Numbered from the stretch's first letter, positions 52,138 to 62,232 are shown. The stretch: DNA of 64,000 bases from Pedobacter glucosidilyticus (GCF_002483235.1 NZ_DLHN01000028.1:75951-139950); one strand, 5' to 3'. The notes: a model not told the origin generated them from the sequence alone. Numbers and translations are program-made.

Positions 52138-55100
52138 ATGAATCAGATGAAGAGTTTAATCACTAAAAAATATTCTTGTTTAACCTGCTATCCTAAATTT
52201 ATTTTCTTTTTGGGATTAATGCTTCTAATTACCAGGAGTACTTCTACCCATGCTCAAATTAATTATTACTCGCAAAGATTAGATAACAGCACTGGTTTAT
52301 CAAATAGCTGTTTAAACGTTATTTACGAAGATTCTGATAATTTAATTTGGTTAGGAACTTGGGATGGACTAAATGTTTTTGATGGCTCTTCTTTTCATGT
52401 TTTTAATTATAGTCAAGGTAATCCAATCAAGAGTATAGGTAGTAACGTGATTTATGAAATTAAAGAAGATAAAGAAAAGAATATTTGGATTGCTACCATA
52501 GAGGGGGTTTCTAAATACAGTAAATCAACAGGTAATTATAAGCACTATTTTTATAATAGAAATAGTAAGAATAAAGTTATTGATGAAGGCTTTATCATTG
52601 ATATTGATAAAGATGGCGTTATATATGGCACTGCAAAATCAGAACAGAAATTAAGTGTTTATCATGAAGAAGAAGATATTTTTAAACCATTAAATCTAAA
52701 AGGATTACAAGCGGGTAAAATCATTAAAATTATTATTGATAAACAAAATAGATTATGGATACATCAGGCTAACGGAAACTTACAAGCTTTTCAGAAAACC
52801 AAAGTAGGCTTTGTTAAAATCAGGTTAAATGTAAGTAGGGATATTAGTGATATATATTATACCAATAATCAGTTTTTTTATACTACAACAGATAAAAAGC
52901 TTTACCAAGGTAATGGTTTAAATTTTAAGCAGGTTGCTAGTTTGCCTTTTGCAATAAGGTCTATGGCTTATTATAAAGGGAATTACTTTTTAGCGTGGTC
53001 TTCTAAAGGTTTGGGCGAGTATACTAAGGATTTTAAAACACTTACTACAGTTAATAAAGAAATTCCTGCAATAGCAAATATGCGTGTTACCTCATTACAA
53101 GTAGGCAATCAAGGCATGCTTTGGGTAGGTACTGATGGTAGTGGTGTATTAAAACTTTCAGAAGAAGAAAATCACTTTGGTTCGGTAAAACAATTGCCAG
53201 GAGGAAACAGCATTAATATTCCTATAAGAGCTTTTAATGAAGTAAATGATGAGCTTTGGATAGGAACTAAAGGAAATGGTATCATCACCATTAAAAATCT
53301 AGGTAAAGTAAATGCTTCTTATAACATGATAAGAAGTTTCTACTCGGTTTCTGATTTATTGGATAATTGTGTTTACGCAATAGAAAAAGCCGCTAATGAT
53401 TATGTATATGTAGGTTCTGATGCTTTGGGGATTACCATTTATGATTTAAAAGATAAAAAATGGTATAAATGGAATGAGGTTAAAGGCCATGATCAATATC
53501 CTTTATTTAACTCGATACATAGCATACTCATAGATAGAGATAGTTCTGTATGGTTAGGCTTGGAAACCTACGGATTAATTCATCTTAAAATAAAAAAGTC
53601 GGCTAACGGTTCTCCAGAAATAACTTATCTCAAAAGGTATCCTTATACTGGTGATAATTTGGGGCCGGGTAATAATGTAATTTATACTTTAGAGAATGGT
53701 AGTAGAAACCAACTATTAGTAGGATGCCGATACGGCGGATTAAGTATTTTTGATAAAAAAGCAAAGAAGTTTAAAACATTAAAGGCATTTTCCTATGAAG
53801 GAAGTTTGTCTAATAACGATGTTTTATCAGTTTATAAGGATAAAAGTAATACCATTTGGATTGGTACCAGTTACGGACTTAATTATATAACAGAACAGGA
53901 TTTAAGTGCCGAAAAACCAATTTTCAAGAAGATAACTACAGAAAATGGATTGCCCAATAATACCATACATACCATAACACAAGATAATGAAGGTTTTATT
54001 TGGGCAAGTACCAACAAAGGCTTGGTAAAGATTAATCCAAAATCTTTACAAATAGTAAGGTTTAAAGCTACAGATGGCCTACAAAGTGATGAGTTTAGTG
54101 ATAATGCTGTTTATAAAAATAAACAAGGCTATTTGTTTTTCGGAGGCATTTATGGCTTTAACTATTTCTTACCTGAAAACATAAAGTCTAACAGCTATTT
54201 ACCTAATTTATTGCTAACAGAGGTTCAAATGGCAGGTAAATCAGAAAAAGAATCTGGTTTTCATGTATTAAATTATAAAGTAAATGAGGCAACTCCCAAA
54301 TATACTTTAGAACCTGGAGATGACTTTTTTGAACTTAAATTAAAAGCTATTGATTATATCGGAGCTGAAAAATGTCAATATGCGTATTTTCTTGAGGGTA
54401 ATGATAAAGTATGGCATTATTTAGGGGAAGATAATAGAATAAGTTATAGCAATATTACTCCTGGTAATTACACATTAAAAGTAAAATGGTCTAACGGTAG
54501 TGGTGTATGGACTAATGAAATAGAGGCTTTTGATATCCATATCAAACAATATTTTTGGTTAACATGGCCCGCTTTTTTAGTTTATTTCTTGATTATTTTA
54601 GGTGCTGGCTTAGCCTTTTATCGTTACAGAAAAAATAAAGTCATGATGCAATATAAATTATCTATGGAGCACATGCTACGTGAAAAAGATGAAGAAATAC
54701 ATCAAGAGCAACTTAATTTCTTTACCAATATTGCACATGAACTACAAACACCATTAACTTTAATTTTAGGCGCTTTAGAGCGTTATTTCATCAAAACTAA
54801 AGCCGATATAAAATCTGGAAATGATTATTTCTTATCTATTGTTAACCAACAAGCATCTCGCTTAAATTATTTGGTTTATCAATTATTAGAATTTAGAAAA
54901 GCAGAATCAGGGCATCTTAAAAATCATTACAGTTACTTGAATGTATCTAAGCTTTTATCAAATATTACTGAATTATTTTCACAGCTAAACGACCAAAATA
55001 AGTTTGATTTTTCTGTGAAAATTGAAGAAAATATTGAACTCTGGATAGATAAGGATAAGCTCGAAAAAATTATTTTCAATCTCTTATCCAATGCCTTTAA

Positions 55101-56313
55101 ACATACACTTCCGGGTAAGCAGATTACTTTTTCTATTCAGCAATTAAAAGACAATAATCAGTTAGAGATTATTGTGGCTAATTTTGGTAATAACCTTTCT
55201 GAAGAAGAGCTTAACAGTTTGTTTGATAGATTTTTTGTGGTAGATGATACCCAACAAAGTAAGATAAGCTCTGGTATTGGCTTGGCTTTTACACGTGAAC
55301 TGGTATCCTTGCTAAAAGGTAGTATTCATGTAGCATCAGAAAACGATTGGATTTCTTTTAAAGTTTTATTACCGCTTTATTACATCCCTACTGAAAAAGA
55401 AAAATTAGAAGATAACATAGAAAAGCTTGAAACCCCTTCTTATTTATTAACTTCTATGGCTATAGAGCAAGAAAAAGGAGAGGAGAAAGTTATCACAGAG
55501 AATAATAAACAAGCTGTTTTAACCACTTTAGATAAGCAAGAAAAGAAAAGTGTACTCATTATTGAAGATGAGCCTTCTATCAGATTCTTATTGAAAGATA
55601 TTTTGAAAGATACATACAATATCTATGAAGCTAGTAATGGTAAAAAGGCGCTTGAAATTGTAAGAAAAGTTATTCCTAATTTAATTGTGAGTGATGTGAT
55701 GATGCCTGATATGAGTGGTTTAGAAGTGTGTAACATTATTAAAAGTACTCCGGAAACTTGCCATATACCTTTCGTTATTTTATCTGCCCGAGGAACCATG
55801 GAGCAGAAAACAGAAGGTTATGAGGCTGGCGCCGATGCTTATATACCAAAACCTTTTCAAACAGAGCATTTATTGGTAAGGATTAGGAAGCTCCTAGAAT
55901 ATCAACAAAGGTTGCATGATTTGTTTAATAAAGAGCAATCGCCAATAAAAATACCAGATGTAGGGATGAAAGATGGTGATAAAGAGTTTTTAGAGCAAAT
56001 TATTACTTTAATAGAAGCTCATCTGGATGATGAGAATTTAGACGCTGTAATGCTAGAAGATAAATTGGGTATGAGTAAAGCCAATTTCTATAGAAAACTG
56101 AAAGCTTTATCTAATATGACGCCGGGCGAGTTGATCAAAAACATCAGGTTGCAGCATGCGGCTACATTATTAGAAAATTCTGATTTTTCAGTTTCAGAGA
56201 TTTTCTATAAAACAGGTTTTAGCAATCAATCTCACTTCTACAGAGAGTTTAAGAAGAAGTATAATTGTTCGCCTGCCGAGTATAGAGCTGGTTACAGGTT
56301 ACCAAGTAGTTAA
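52138..56313 (+). CDS. Hybrid two-component system regulator (HTCS)
   Basis: This is a 1391-residue one-protein signalling system. It has a signal anchor (about 18-40), a periplasmic sensor of two seven-bladed propellers (Reg_prop repeats such as LIWLGTWDGLN, IWIGTSYGLN), and a Y_Y_Y domain (about 720-800). A TM (about 810-830) is followed by HisKA with His867 in NIAHELQTPL, HATPase, a receiver with Asp1186 in VSDVMMPDMSG, and an AraC-type HTH at the C-terminus (MSKANFYRKLKALS, TGFSNQSHFYREFKKKY). HTCS proteins sense oligosaccharides in the periplasm and activate neighbouring polysaccharide genes, here probably the GH3 gene downstream. Confidence 0.95.
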   Translation: MNQMKSLITKKYSCLTCYPKFIFFLGLMLLITRSTSTHAQINYYSQRLDNSTGLSNSCLNVIYEDSDNLIWLGTWDGLNVFDGSSFHVFNYSQGNPIKSIGSNVIYEIKEDKEKNIWIATIEGVSKYSKSTGNYKHYFYNRNSKNKVIDEGFIIDIDKDGVIYGTAKSEQKLSVYHEEEDIFKPLNLKGLQAGKIIKIIIDKQNRLWIHQANGNLQAFQKTKVGFVKIRLNVSRDISDIYYTNNQFFYTTTDKKLYQGNGLNFKQVASLPFAIRSMAYYKGNYFLAWSSKGLGEYTKDFKTLTTVNKEIPAIANMRVTSLQVGNQGMLWVGTDGSGVLKLSEEENHFGSVKQLPGGNSINIPIRAFNEVNDELWIGTKGNGIITIKNLGKVNASYNMIRSFYSVSDLLDNCVYAIEKAANDYVYVGSDALGITIYDLKDKKWYKWNEVKGHDQYPLFNSIHSILIDRDSSVWLGLETYGLIHLKIKKSANGSPEITYLKRYPYTGDNLGPGNNVIYTLENGSRNQLLVGCRYGGLSIFDKKAKKFKTLKAFSYEGSLSNNDVLSVYKDKSNTIWIGTSYGLNYITEQDLSAEKPIFKKITTENGLPNNTIHTITQDNEGFIWASTNKGLVKINPKSLQIVRFKATDGLQSDEFSDNAVYKNKQGYLFFGGIYGFNYFLPENIKSNSYLPNLLLTEVQMAGKSEKESGFHVLNYKVNEATPKYTLEPGDDFFELKLKAIDYIGAEKCQYAYFLEGNDKVWHYLGEDNRISYSNITPGNYTLKVKWSNGSGVWTNEIEAFDIHIKQYFWLTWPAFLVYFLIILGAGLAFYRYRKNKVMMQYKLSMEHMLREKDEEIHQEQLNFFTNIAHELQTPLTLILGALERYFIKTKADIKSGNDYFLSIVNQQASRLNYLVYQLLEFRKAESGHLKNHYSYLNVSKLLSNITELFSQLNDQNKFDFSVKIEENIELWIDKDKLEKIIFNLLSNAFKHTLPGKQITFSIQQLKDNNQLEIIVANFGNNLSEEELNSLFDRFFVVDDTQQSKISSGIGLAFTRELVSLLKGSIHVASENDWISFKVLLPLYYIPTEKEKLEDNIEKLETPSYLLTSMAIEQEKGEEKVITENNKQAVLTTLDKQEKKSVLIIEDEPSIRFLLKDILKDTYNIYEASNGKKALEIVRKVIPNLIVSDVMMPDMSGLEVCNIIKSTPETCHIPFVILSARGTMEQKTEGYEAGADAYIPKPFQTEHLLVRIRKLLEYQQRLHDLFNKEQSPIKIPDVGMKDGDKEFLEQIITLIEAHLDDENLDAVMLEDKLGMSKANFYRKLKALSNMTPGELIKNIRLQHAATLLENSDFSVSEIFYKTGFSNQSHFYREFKKKYNCSPAEYRAGYRLPSS

Positions 56314-56380
56314 ATATCATTTTGGAACTCCTGTACATAACTCTGTTACTCTAGTACAAAGCTTAATAATTACACTAAGC

Positions 56381-56430
56381 TATTTTTGAATGAACCTAAA
56401 TAAGACTATAAGTCTGTTCATTCAAAAATA
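56381..56430 (+). promoter_or_regulatory. Long inverted repeat covering the GH3 start codon
   Basis: TATTTTTGAATGAAC (56381-56395) and its exact complement GTTCATTCAAAAATA (56416-56430) form 15-bp arms, the last base being the A of the GH3 ATG. The 20-nt spacer itself contains AGACT-ATA-AGTCT (56403-56415). It could be an operator for the adjacent HTCS or an mRNA structure that hides the start. Confidence 0.6.
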
Positions 56431-58589
56431 TGATGAAAATTTTTACTAAGCATCTTGCCTTTATAGGACTAAGTTTTTCTTTTACGATTGCTGTACAAGC
56501 CCAGATTTATAAAGACAGTAGCCAACCTCTAGAAAGTCGTGTTCAACATTTAATTAGCCAATTAACTTTAGAAGAGAAAGTTTCTTTACTAGGCTATCAA
56601 AGTAAAGAAGTTTCGCGTTTAGGTATTCCAGCTTATAACTGGTGGAATGAAGGTTTACATGGTGTTGCCAGAGCAGGTAAGGCTACAGTTTTTCCTCAGG
56701 CTATAGCTATGGCAGCTACTTTTAACGACCCATTGGTACAAGAAATAGCTGATGTAATTTCTACAGAAGCCAGAGCTAAATATAATTTAGCCATTGCCCG
56801 AGGCAACCGTAGCCAGTATATGGGCTTAACTTTTTGGTCTCCAAATATTAATATCTTTAGAGATCCACGTTGGGGACGTGGACAAGAAACTTATGGCGAA
56901 GACCCTTTTTTAACTTCCAAAATGGGGGTTGCTTTTGTGAAAGGTTTGCAAGGTAATCATCCTAACTATCTTAAAACAGCAGCATGTGCTAAACATTTTG
57001 CAGCCCATAGCGGGCCAGAGGTGGTGCGGCATTCTTTTAATGCACAAGTAAGCGAGAAAGATTTAAGAGAAACCTATTTATACGCCTTTAAAAAGCTAGT
57101 AAATGCAGGTGTAGAATCTGTCATGTGTGCTTATAACCGTTTAAATGATGTGCCTTGCTGTTCTAATAACCTTTTGTTAAACAAGATTTTAAGAGAAGAA
57201 TGGCAATTTAAAGGTCATGTAGTGGCTGATTGCTGGGCTTTGGATGATATCTATAAAGGTCATCAGGTATTGAAAAACCCAGTTGAAGTTGCCGCCGCAG
57301 CCCTTAAAGCAGGTGTAAACCTTGATTGTTCTGAGCTGGTACAGAAAGATTTATTAGAAGCTGTTAAGCAAAAACTCATTACAGAAAATGAAATCAACAA
57401 GGCTTTGGCAGGCTTATTAAGAACACAATTTAAATTAGGTTTTTATGATGATGCTAAAAGCAATCCTTACAGCCATTTAAATGAGCAAGATATACAGTCT
57501 GCCAAGCATATTGCTTTAAGCAGAAAAGCAGCACAGCAAAGTATGGTTTTGCTTAAAAATGATAAGCAATTACTACCATTAAAGACTCAAAAATACCAAT
57601 CTATTGTTGTTATTGGTCCTAATGCAGGTTCTGTGGGGCCATTATTGGGCAATTATCACGGGGTATCAGAAAACCTAGTCACTTTTATTGAGGGTATTAC
57701 GGCTGCTGCTGGTCCTGCCGTGGCCGTACAGTATGAACAAGGGAGCGATTATACAGATACCCTAAGATTTGGCGGTATTTGGGCTGCTGGACAAAGTGAT
57801 TTAACCATTGCTATGGTAGGTTTAACCCCTGTTTTAGAAGGCGAGGAGCATGACGCCTTTTTATCTGAGAAAGGTGGTGATAAAAGTGGCTTGGATATTC
57901 CTAAAGCGCATTTAGCGTTACTTAAAGAGCTTAAAACTAAGAATCCAAGTAAACCTTTAGTTGCCGTAGTAACGGCGGGTAGTGCGGTAGATATAGCTGC
58001 TATTCAGGCTTACGCTGATGCTATCATTTTAGCTTGGTATCCTGGCGAACAAGGCGGAAATGCTTTGGCTGATATCTTGTTTGGTAAGGTTTCTCCATCA
58101 GGGAAATTACCTGTTACTTTTTACCAATCTCTGGCAGATTTACCTCCTTACGAAAGCTATGATGTAAAAGGACGTACCTATCGCTACTTTAAAGGTAAAG
58201 TGCAATATCCATTTGGTTACGGGCTAAGCTATACTTCTTTTGCATATAGCTGGGTAACACCTCCTGCACAAAAAATGAAAATCACTGCTAAAGGTATTTC
58301 TTTCGCTATTAAAGTAAAAAATACTGGCGAAACAGATGCAGATGAAGTGGTGCAAGCTTATATGAAATATCCACCACATCCAGATTTTCCTTTAAAAGAG
58401 CTTAAAGCTTTTAAAAGAATAAGTTTAAAAGCAGGAGAAGAGCAAACCGTTAGTCTAGAAATACCTGTAGAAGAACTGAAAAAATGGTCGGTAAAACAAA
58501 AGATGATGCTGTTAAATGCCGGCCAGTATGAGTTGGTTTTGGGTAGCCATGCAGCTGATGAAAAACTCAAAACTACAATCAAATTTTAA
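56430..58589 (+). CDS. Secreted GH3 glycosidase (beta-xylosidase-like)
   Basis: This 719-residue enzyme has a signal peptide to about residue 25. The GH3 barrel shows NWWNEGLHGVARAG, SPNINIFRDPRWGRGQETYGEDP, KHFAAHSGPE and nucleophile Asp267 in HVVADCWALDD. The alpha/beta sandwich and a fibronectin-like C-terminal domain (KNTGETDADEVVQAY) follow. The NWWNEGLHG and DCWAL forms are typical of the beta-xylosidase/alpha-arabinofuranosidase branch of GH3, while exo-glucosidase activity remains possible. It is preceded by the HTCS and a start-codon palindrome and followed by a T9SS cargo gene after 21 bases. Confidence 0.92.
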   Translation: MMKIFTKHLAFIGLSFSFTIAVQAQIYKDSSQPLESRVQHLISQLTLEEKVSLLGYQSKEVSRLGIPAYNWWNEGLHGVARAGKATVFPQAIAMAATFNDPLVQEIADVISTEARAKYNLAIARGNRSQYMGLTFWSPNINIFRDPRWGRGQETYGEDPFLTSKMGVAFVKGLQGNHPNYLKTAACAKHFAAHSGPEVVRHSFNAQVSEKDLRETYLYAFKKLVNAGVESVMCAYNRLNDVPCCSNNLLLNKILREEWQFKGHVVADCWALDDIYKGHQVLKNPVEVAAAALKAGVNLDCSELVQKDLLEAVKQKLITENEINKALAGLLRTQFKLGFYDDAKSNPYSHLNEQDIQSAKHIALSRKAAQQSMVLLKNDKQLLPLKTQKYQSIVVIGPNAGSVGPLLGNYHGVSENLVTFIEGITAAAGPAVAVQYEQGSDYTDTLRFGGIWAAGQSDLTIAMVGLTPVLEGEEHDAFLSEKGGDKSGLDIPKAHLALLKELKTKNPSKPLVAVVTAGSAVDIAAIQAYADAIILAWYPGEQGGNALADILFGKVSPSGKLPVTFYQSLADLPPYESYDVKGRTYRYFKGKVQYPFGYGLSYTSFAYSWVTPPAQKMKITAKGISFAIKVKNTGETDADEVVQAYMKYPPHPDFPLKELKAFKRISLKAGEEQTVSLEIPVEELKKWSVKQKMMLLNAGQYELVLGSHAADEKLKTTIKF

Positions 58590-58610
58590 TCAACAAAGTA
58601 AACCTCAAAC

Positions 58611-60443
58611 ATGAAAAAACTTTTATTAGGTATTTGCTTCATCTTGTCTTGTTCAAAAGTTATAGCGCAAGCCGAGTGGAATTTTGATACTACTACAGAA
58701 GGCTGGGGCAATACCAATAGCTTAACAAGTAGTGTAAACAATGGCATTTTAACTTTAACAGCAACCGGGGCCGACCCTTATATTTATTCTCCCAATAATT
58801 TAAATATCAATGCATCGTTGATTAAAACTATTAGAATAAGGGTTCAAAATAATACCAATCAATCTGCCTTTCAGATTTATTGGATTACCAATACAGATCA
58901 AACCTATAACTCGGCTAAGTTGATTCAGATACCTATTACTCCCAATTTAGCTACACAAAAAGAATATGTTTTTGATTTTAGCTCGGTAACAGCTTGGCAG
59001 GGTACCATCAAGCAAATCAGATTAGACCCTGGGAATCCGGCTAGCAATACCTCAGTAGCTATAGATTATATCAAACTTACGAATGATGCCTATACACTTG
59101 TGGTGGATAATGGTATTTTAAAAGTTAAGGCCGATTTATTAATGGGTGGCGCTATTTCTTACCTTTCAAAATCATCAGATAATAAGAATTTGGTTAATAT
59201 TTATGATAGAGGTAGATATATACAGCAATCTTACTATGCAGGCTCTGCCATTAATAGGCTGGCAGAAGGGCAGCATCCGTCATGGTCGCCATGGAACTGG
59301 AACCCCATACAAGTAGGTGATGTTTATAATAATTCATCGCCAGTATTGGCAAGCTCTTTTACAGATAGTACCATTTACACTAAAACCCAGCCATTGTTAT
59401 GGGATATGAATAATGAATTGGCACAATGCCACATGGAAATGTGGTTGTCTTTAAGAGGCAATACTATACATGTTAAAAACAAACTCACTGTATTTAGAAC
59501 AGATAACCGATGGAGCGAGATCCCTAGACATCAAGAGCTCCCGGCAGTATATATCATTGGCGATTTATACAATTTATACACCTATACAGGTAATGCGCCA
59601 TTTACCAGCGCAGCACCCAACAAAATTACCAATGCCGGGCCACCTTGGGCTTATTGGACAACACCAGAACATTGGGCAGCTTTGGTAGATGCAAATCATT
59701 GGGGCGTAGGAGTTTATAACGGCTCATCAACCTATTTTGTTGGAGGTTATAATGGTGCGCAGGGTGGTGGCGCAACCAGTTCATCTACAGGTTATATGTC
59801 GCCTTTACGAACAGAAACTATTGGTAAAAATGCTGTTTACGAGTATGAGTACGATTTAATAGTAGGTACGCTTACGCAGATAAGAGCTTTTGCTTATGCC
59901 AAAAAGAATTATGTTTTACCAGTTACCTTAAAAGATATAAGTATAAAACAAGGTTTTAATAAAAATACCATTGTTTGGGAAACCTTAAGCGAGCAAAATG
60001 TGAAACATTTTGTGGTAGAAAAATCTGTAAATGGTAAAGATTTTAATGCTATACATACCCAGATAGCAGCAGGAAATAGCCAAACTTTAAAGTATTATAG
60101 TTTTGATGACTATCATCAGGAGCGGGGAACAGTTTATTACCGTATCGTTACTTATGACCAAGATGGTACGTATAATACCAGTAAAATAGTTGCCGCTAAA
60201 ACTCAAGCTGATGATACCTATGATGTTAAGGTGGAGGATGGGAAGTTAAAATTGGTGTTTTATGAGCCCTTTTTGGGTACAGTTTCTTTGATAGATATGT
60301 TAGGTAAAGAAATATTTAGACAAGAATTAAAACAGCAAATAGAAAGTTATGAAACAGTACTTCCCCCATTACAAAAAGGTATTTTCTTAATTAAATTATC
60401 AGGTAAAAATTTAAATGAAGCCAAAAAGATAGTACTAGAATAA
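58611..60443 (+). CDS. T9SS-secreted protein with CBM-like N-terminus, activity unknown
   Basis: This is a 610-residue protein. It has a signal peptide (1-19), a jelly-roll with AEWNFDTTTEGWGNT and ending VAIDYIKL (20-158) like a carbohydrate-binding module, then a large beta-rich domain (160-435) with DRGRYIQQSYYAGSA, EIPRHQELPAVY and DANHWGVGVYNG. An Ig/FN-like piece and a T9SS type A sorting tail (VSLIDMLGKEIFRQ ... GIFLIKLSG) follow. The central domain looks like a mutarotase-type sandwich found in some hydrolases, but I cannot assign a family. Co-transcription with GH3 suggests a role in glycan breakdown at the cell surface. Confidence 0.75.
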   Translation: MKKLLLGICFILSCSKVIAQAEWNFDTTTEGWGNTNSLTSSVNNGILTLTATGADPYIYSPNNLNINASLIKTIRIRVQNNTNQSAFQIYWITNTDQTYNSAKLIQIPITPNLATQKEYVFDFSSVTAWQGTIKQIRLDPGNPASNTSVAIDYIKLTNDAYTLVVDNGILKVKADLLMGGAISYLSKSSDNKNLVNIYDRGRYIQQSYYAGSAINRLAEGQHPSWSPWNWNPIQVGDVYNNSSPVLASSFTDSTIYTKTQPLLWDMNNELAQCHMEMWLSLRGNTIHVKNKLTVFRTDNRWSEIPRHQELPAVYIIGDLYNLYTYTGNAPFTSAAPNKITNAGPPWAYWTTPEHWAALVDANHWGVGVYNGSSTYFVGGYNGAQGGGATSSSTGYMSPLRTETIGKNAVYEYEYDLIVGTLTQIRAFAYAKKNYVLPVTLKDISIKQGFNKNTIVWETLSEQNVKHFVVEKSVNGKDFNAIHTQIAAGNSQTLKYYSFDDYHQERGTVYYRIVTYDQDGTYNTSKIVAAKTQADDTYDVKVEDGKLKLVFYEPFLGTVSLIDMLGKEIFRQELKQQIESYETVLPPLQKGIFLIKLSGKNLNEAKKIVLE

Positions 60444-60478
60444 GTGCAAAAATAATTTCTATCTACTTATGAAAAACT

Positions 60479-61027
60479 ATGAAAACATTAAAATACATCA
60501 TCATACTTATAAGCTATCTCAGTTTAAGTGCATCTTCATGCAAAAAAGACAAAACCGGAATAGACGCTTTACCGGCAGCTACGCAGGAAGGCAGGAATAC
60601 CTTTGGTTGCTTGGTTGATGGGGAGGTTTTTATTGCAAGAACCAGAGGTTTATTTGGACCTCCTTACTTCGCTTGTGAATATGGTTTCAATTCTGTAACT
60701 AATTCTTTTAGATTTTACTTAAGAGGAAGTGATAGAATTCAAAGTTCAAATAGAAATACAATAATAATTTCATCTAATAGTATTTCATTAATTTCTGGTA
60801 TTAGGCTAGACTTACGAGAATTACAAGATGGTTATGCTAATGCCATTTATTTTAAGACTTCAGTAGATGAATATAATACAAACGCTACATCAAAAGGAGA
60901 AATCACTATTACCAAGTTGGATGAGAGTAAAAGAATCCTATCAGGCACCTTTTGGTTTGATGCAGTAAATGAAGCGGGAGAAAAGGTAGAGGTGAGGGAA
61001 GGTCGTTTTGATATGAGTTATCGTTAG
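60479..61027 (+). CDS. DUF6252-like lipoprotein, copy 1 (type A middle)
   Basis: This 182-residue lipoprotein has a signal and lipobox (LSASSC) followed by KKDKTGIDALPAATQEGRN and TFGCLVDGEVF, the DUF6252 opening. The C-terminus GEITITKLDESKRILSGTFW and FDAVNEAGEKVEVREGRFD is nearly identical in all four copies. The middle (about 55-135) contains RGLFGPPYFACEYGF and FYLRGSDRIQSS, shared only with copy 3. Function unknown; it is a periplasmic or outer-membrane-anchored beta-rich protein. Confidence 0.8.
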   Translation: MKTLKYIIILISYLSLSASSCKKDKTGIDALPAATQEGRNTFGCLVDGEVFIARTRGLFGPPYFACEYGFNSVTNSFRFYLRGSDRIQSSNRNTIIISSNSISLISGIRLDLRELQDGYANAIYFKTSVDEYNTNATSKGEITITKLDESKRILSGTFWFDAVNEAGEKVEVREGRFDMSYR

Positions 61028-61081
61028 TAAAATAGTACCTACTACAGAACGAAATCAAGTTAAAAAATAAGAACAAACATC

Positions 61082-61633
61082 ATGAAAACATTAAAATACA
61101 TCATCATACTTATAAGCTATCTCAGCTTAAGTGCATCTTCTTGTAAAAAGGATAAAACTGGAATAGACGCTTTACCGCCAGCTACGCAGGAAGGCAGGAA
61201 TACCTTTGGTTGCCTGGTTAATGGAGAGGTTTTACTTCCTAAAGTTAAAGGGTTAGGAGTTGGACAACCAGTATTAAGAGGTTCTTACTATTATCAAAAC
61301 TTCAATGAAAAAGTAGGATATTATTTAACTATTTCCGCAACTGATAATAACTCGACCTTAAAAAGTATAATTATTAATACAGATTCTTTGAAAATTGAGC
61401 AAAATAAAACTTATATGTTTGAAAATTTTGGAATGAAAGGCTTAAGCTATGCGAGGTATACTGTTAGTCTTGATACTTATTATACAAATACTGATAATTC
61501 TGGGGAATTAAAAATTACTAGACTGGATGAAAGTAAAAAAATTATATCAGGTACTTTCTGGTTTGATGCTGTAAATGAAGTTGGAGAAAAGGTAGAGGTA
61601 AGAGAGGGGCGTTTTGATATGAGTTACCGTTAG
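61082..61633 (+). CDS. DUF6252-like lipoprotein, copy 2 (type B middle)
   Basis: This 183-residue paralogue has the same N-terminal 50 and C-terminal 43 residues as copy 1, apart from single changes. The middle (KVKGLGVGQPVLRGSYYY, NTDSLKIEQNKTYMFENFG) differs strongly and resembles copy 4. The 54 bases between copy 1 and this gene are almost identical to the 3' end of the Spy-like gene at 62589-62642, showing that the duplicated unit included that tail. Confidence 0.8.
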   Translation: MKTLKYIIILISYLSLSASSCKKDKTGIDALPPATQEGRNTFGCLVNGEVLLPKVKGLGVGQPVLRGSYYYQNFNEKVGYYLTISATDNNSTLKSIIINTDSLKIEQNKTYMFENFGMKGLSYARYTVSLDTYYTNTDNSGELKITRLDESKKIISGTFWFDAVNEVGEKVEVREGRFDMSYR

Positions 61634-61686
61634 TAAAATAGTCCCTACTACAGAGCGAAATCAAATTAAAAAATAAAACAAACATC

Positions 61687-62232
61687 ATGAAAACATTAAA
61701 ATACATCATCATACTTATAAGCTATTTCAGCTTAAGTGCATCTTCTTGTAAAAAAGATAAAACTGGAATAGACGCTTTACCGGCAGCTACGCAGGAAGGC
61801 AGGAATACCTTTGGTTGCCTGGTTAATGGGGAGGTGTTTATTGCAAGAAGTAGAGGTGGATTTGGTCCGCCTTATTTTGAATGTGACTATTCCTTCATTT
61901 CAGGAACTAATTCGTTTAGATTTTATTTAAGAGGGACTGATAAAATTCGAAGTTCAAATAGCAATTCAATAATCATCTATTCCACTGGTATTTCATTAAT
62001 TTCTGATACCAAGCTGAACTTAGAAGAATTAAAAGATGGTAATGCTAGTGCAAGATATTCTGAAACTTTAATAGATGAATATAATACAAGCGCTATATCA
62101 AAAGGAGAAATCACTATTACCAAGTTGGATGAGAGTAAAAGAATCCTATCAGGCACCTTTTGGTTTGATGCAGTAAATGAAGCGGGAGAAAAGATAAAGG
62201 TAAGAGAGGGGCGTTTTGATATGAAATATTGA
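61687..62232 (+). CDS. DUF6252-like lipoprotein, copy 3 (type A middle)
   Basis: This 181-residue paralogue has a lipobox Cys at about residue 20. The middle is of type A: RGGFGPPYFECDYSF and FYLRGTDKIRSSNSN, close to copy 1. The end GEITITKLDESKRILSGTFW matches copy 1 at the nucleotide level too. The C-terminus is DMKY rather than DMSYR, like copy 4. The mix of copy-1-like middle and copy-4-like end suggests gene conversion. Confidence 0.8.
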   Translation: MKTLKYIIILISYFSLSASSCKKDKTGIDALPAATQEGRNTFGCLVNGEVFIARSRGGFGPPYFECDYSFISGTNSFRFYLRGTDKIRSSNSNSIIIYSTGISLISDTKLNLEELKDGNASARYSETLIDEYNTSAISKGEITITKLDESKRILSGTFWFDAVNEAGEKIKVREGRFDMKY

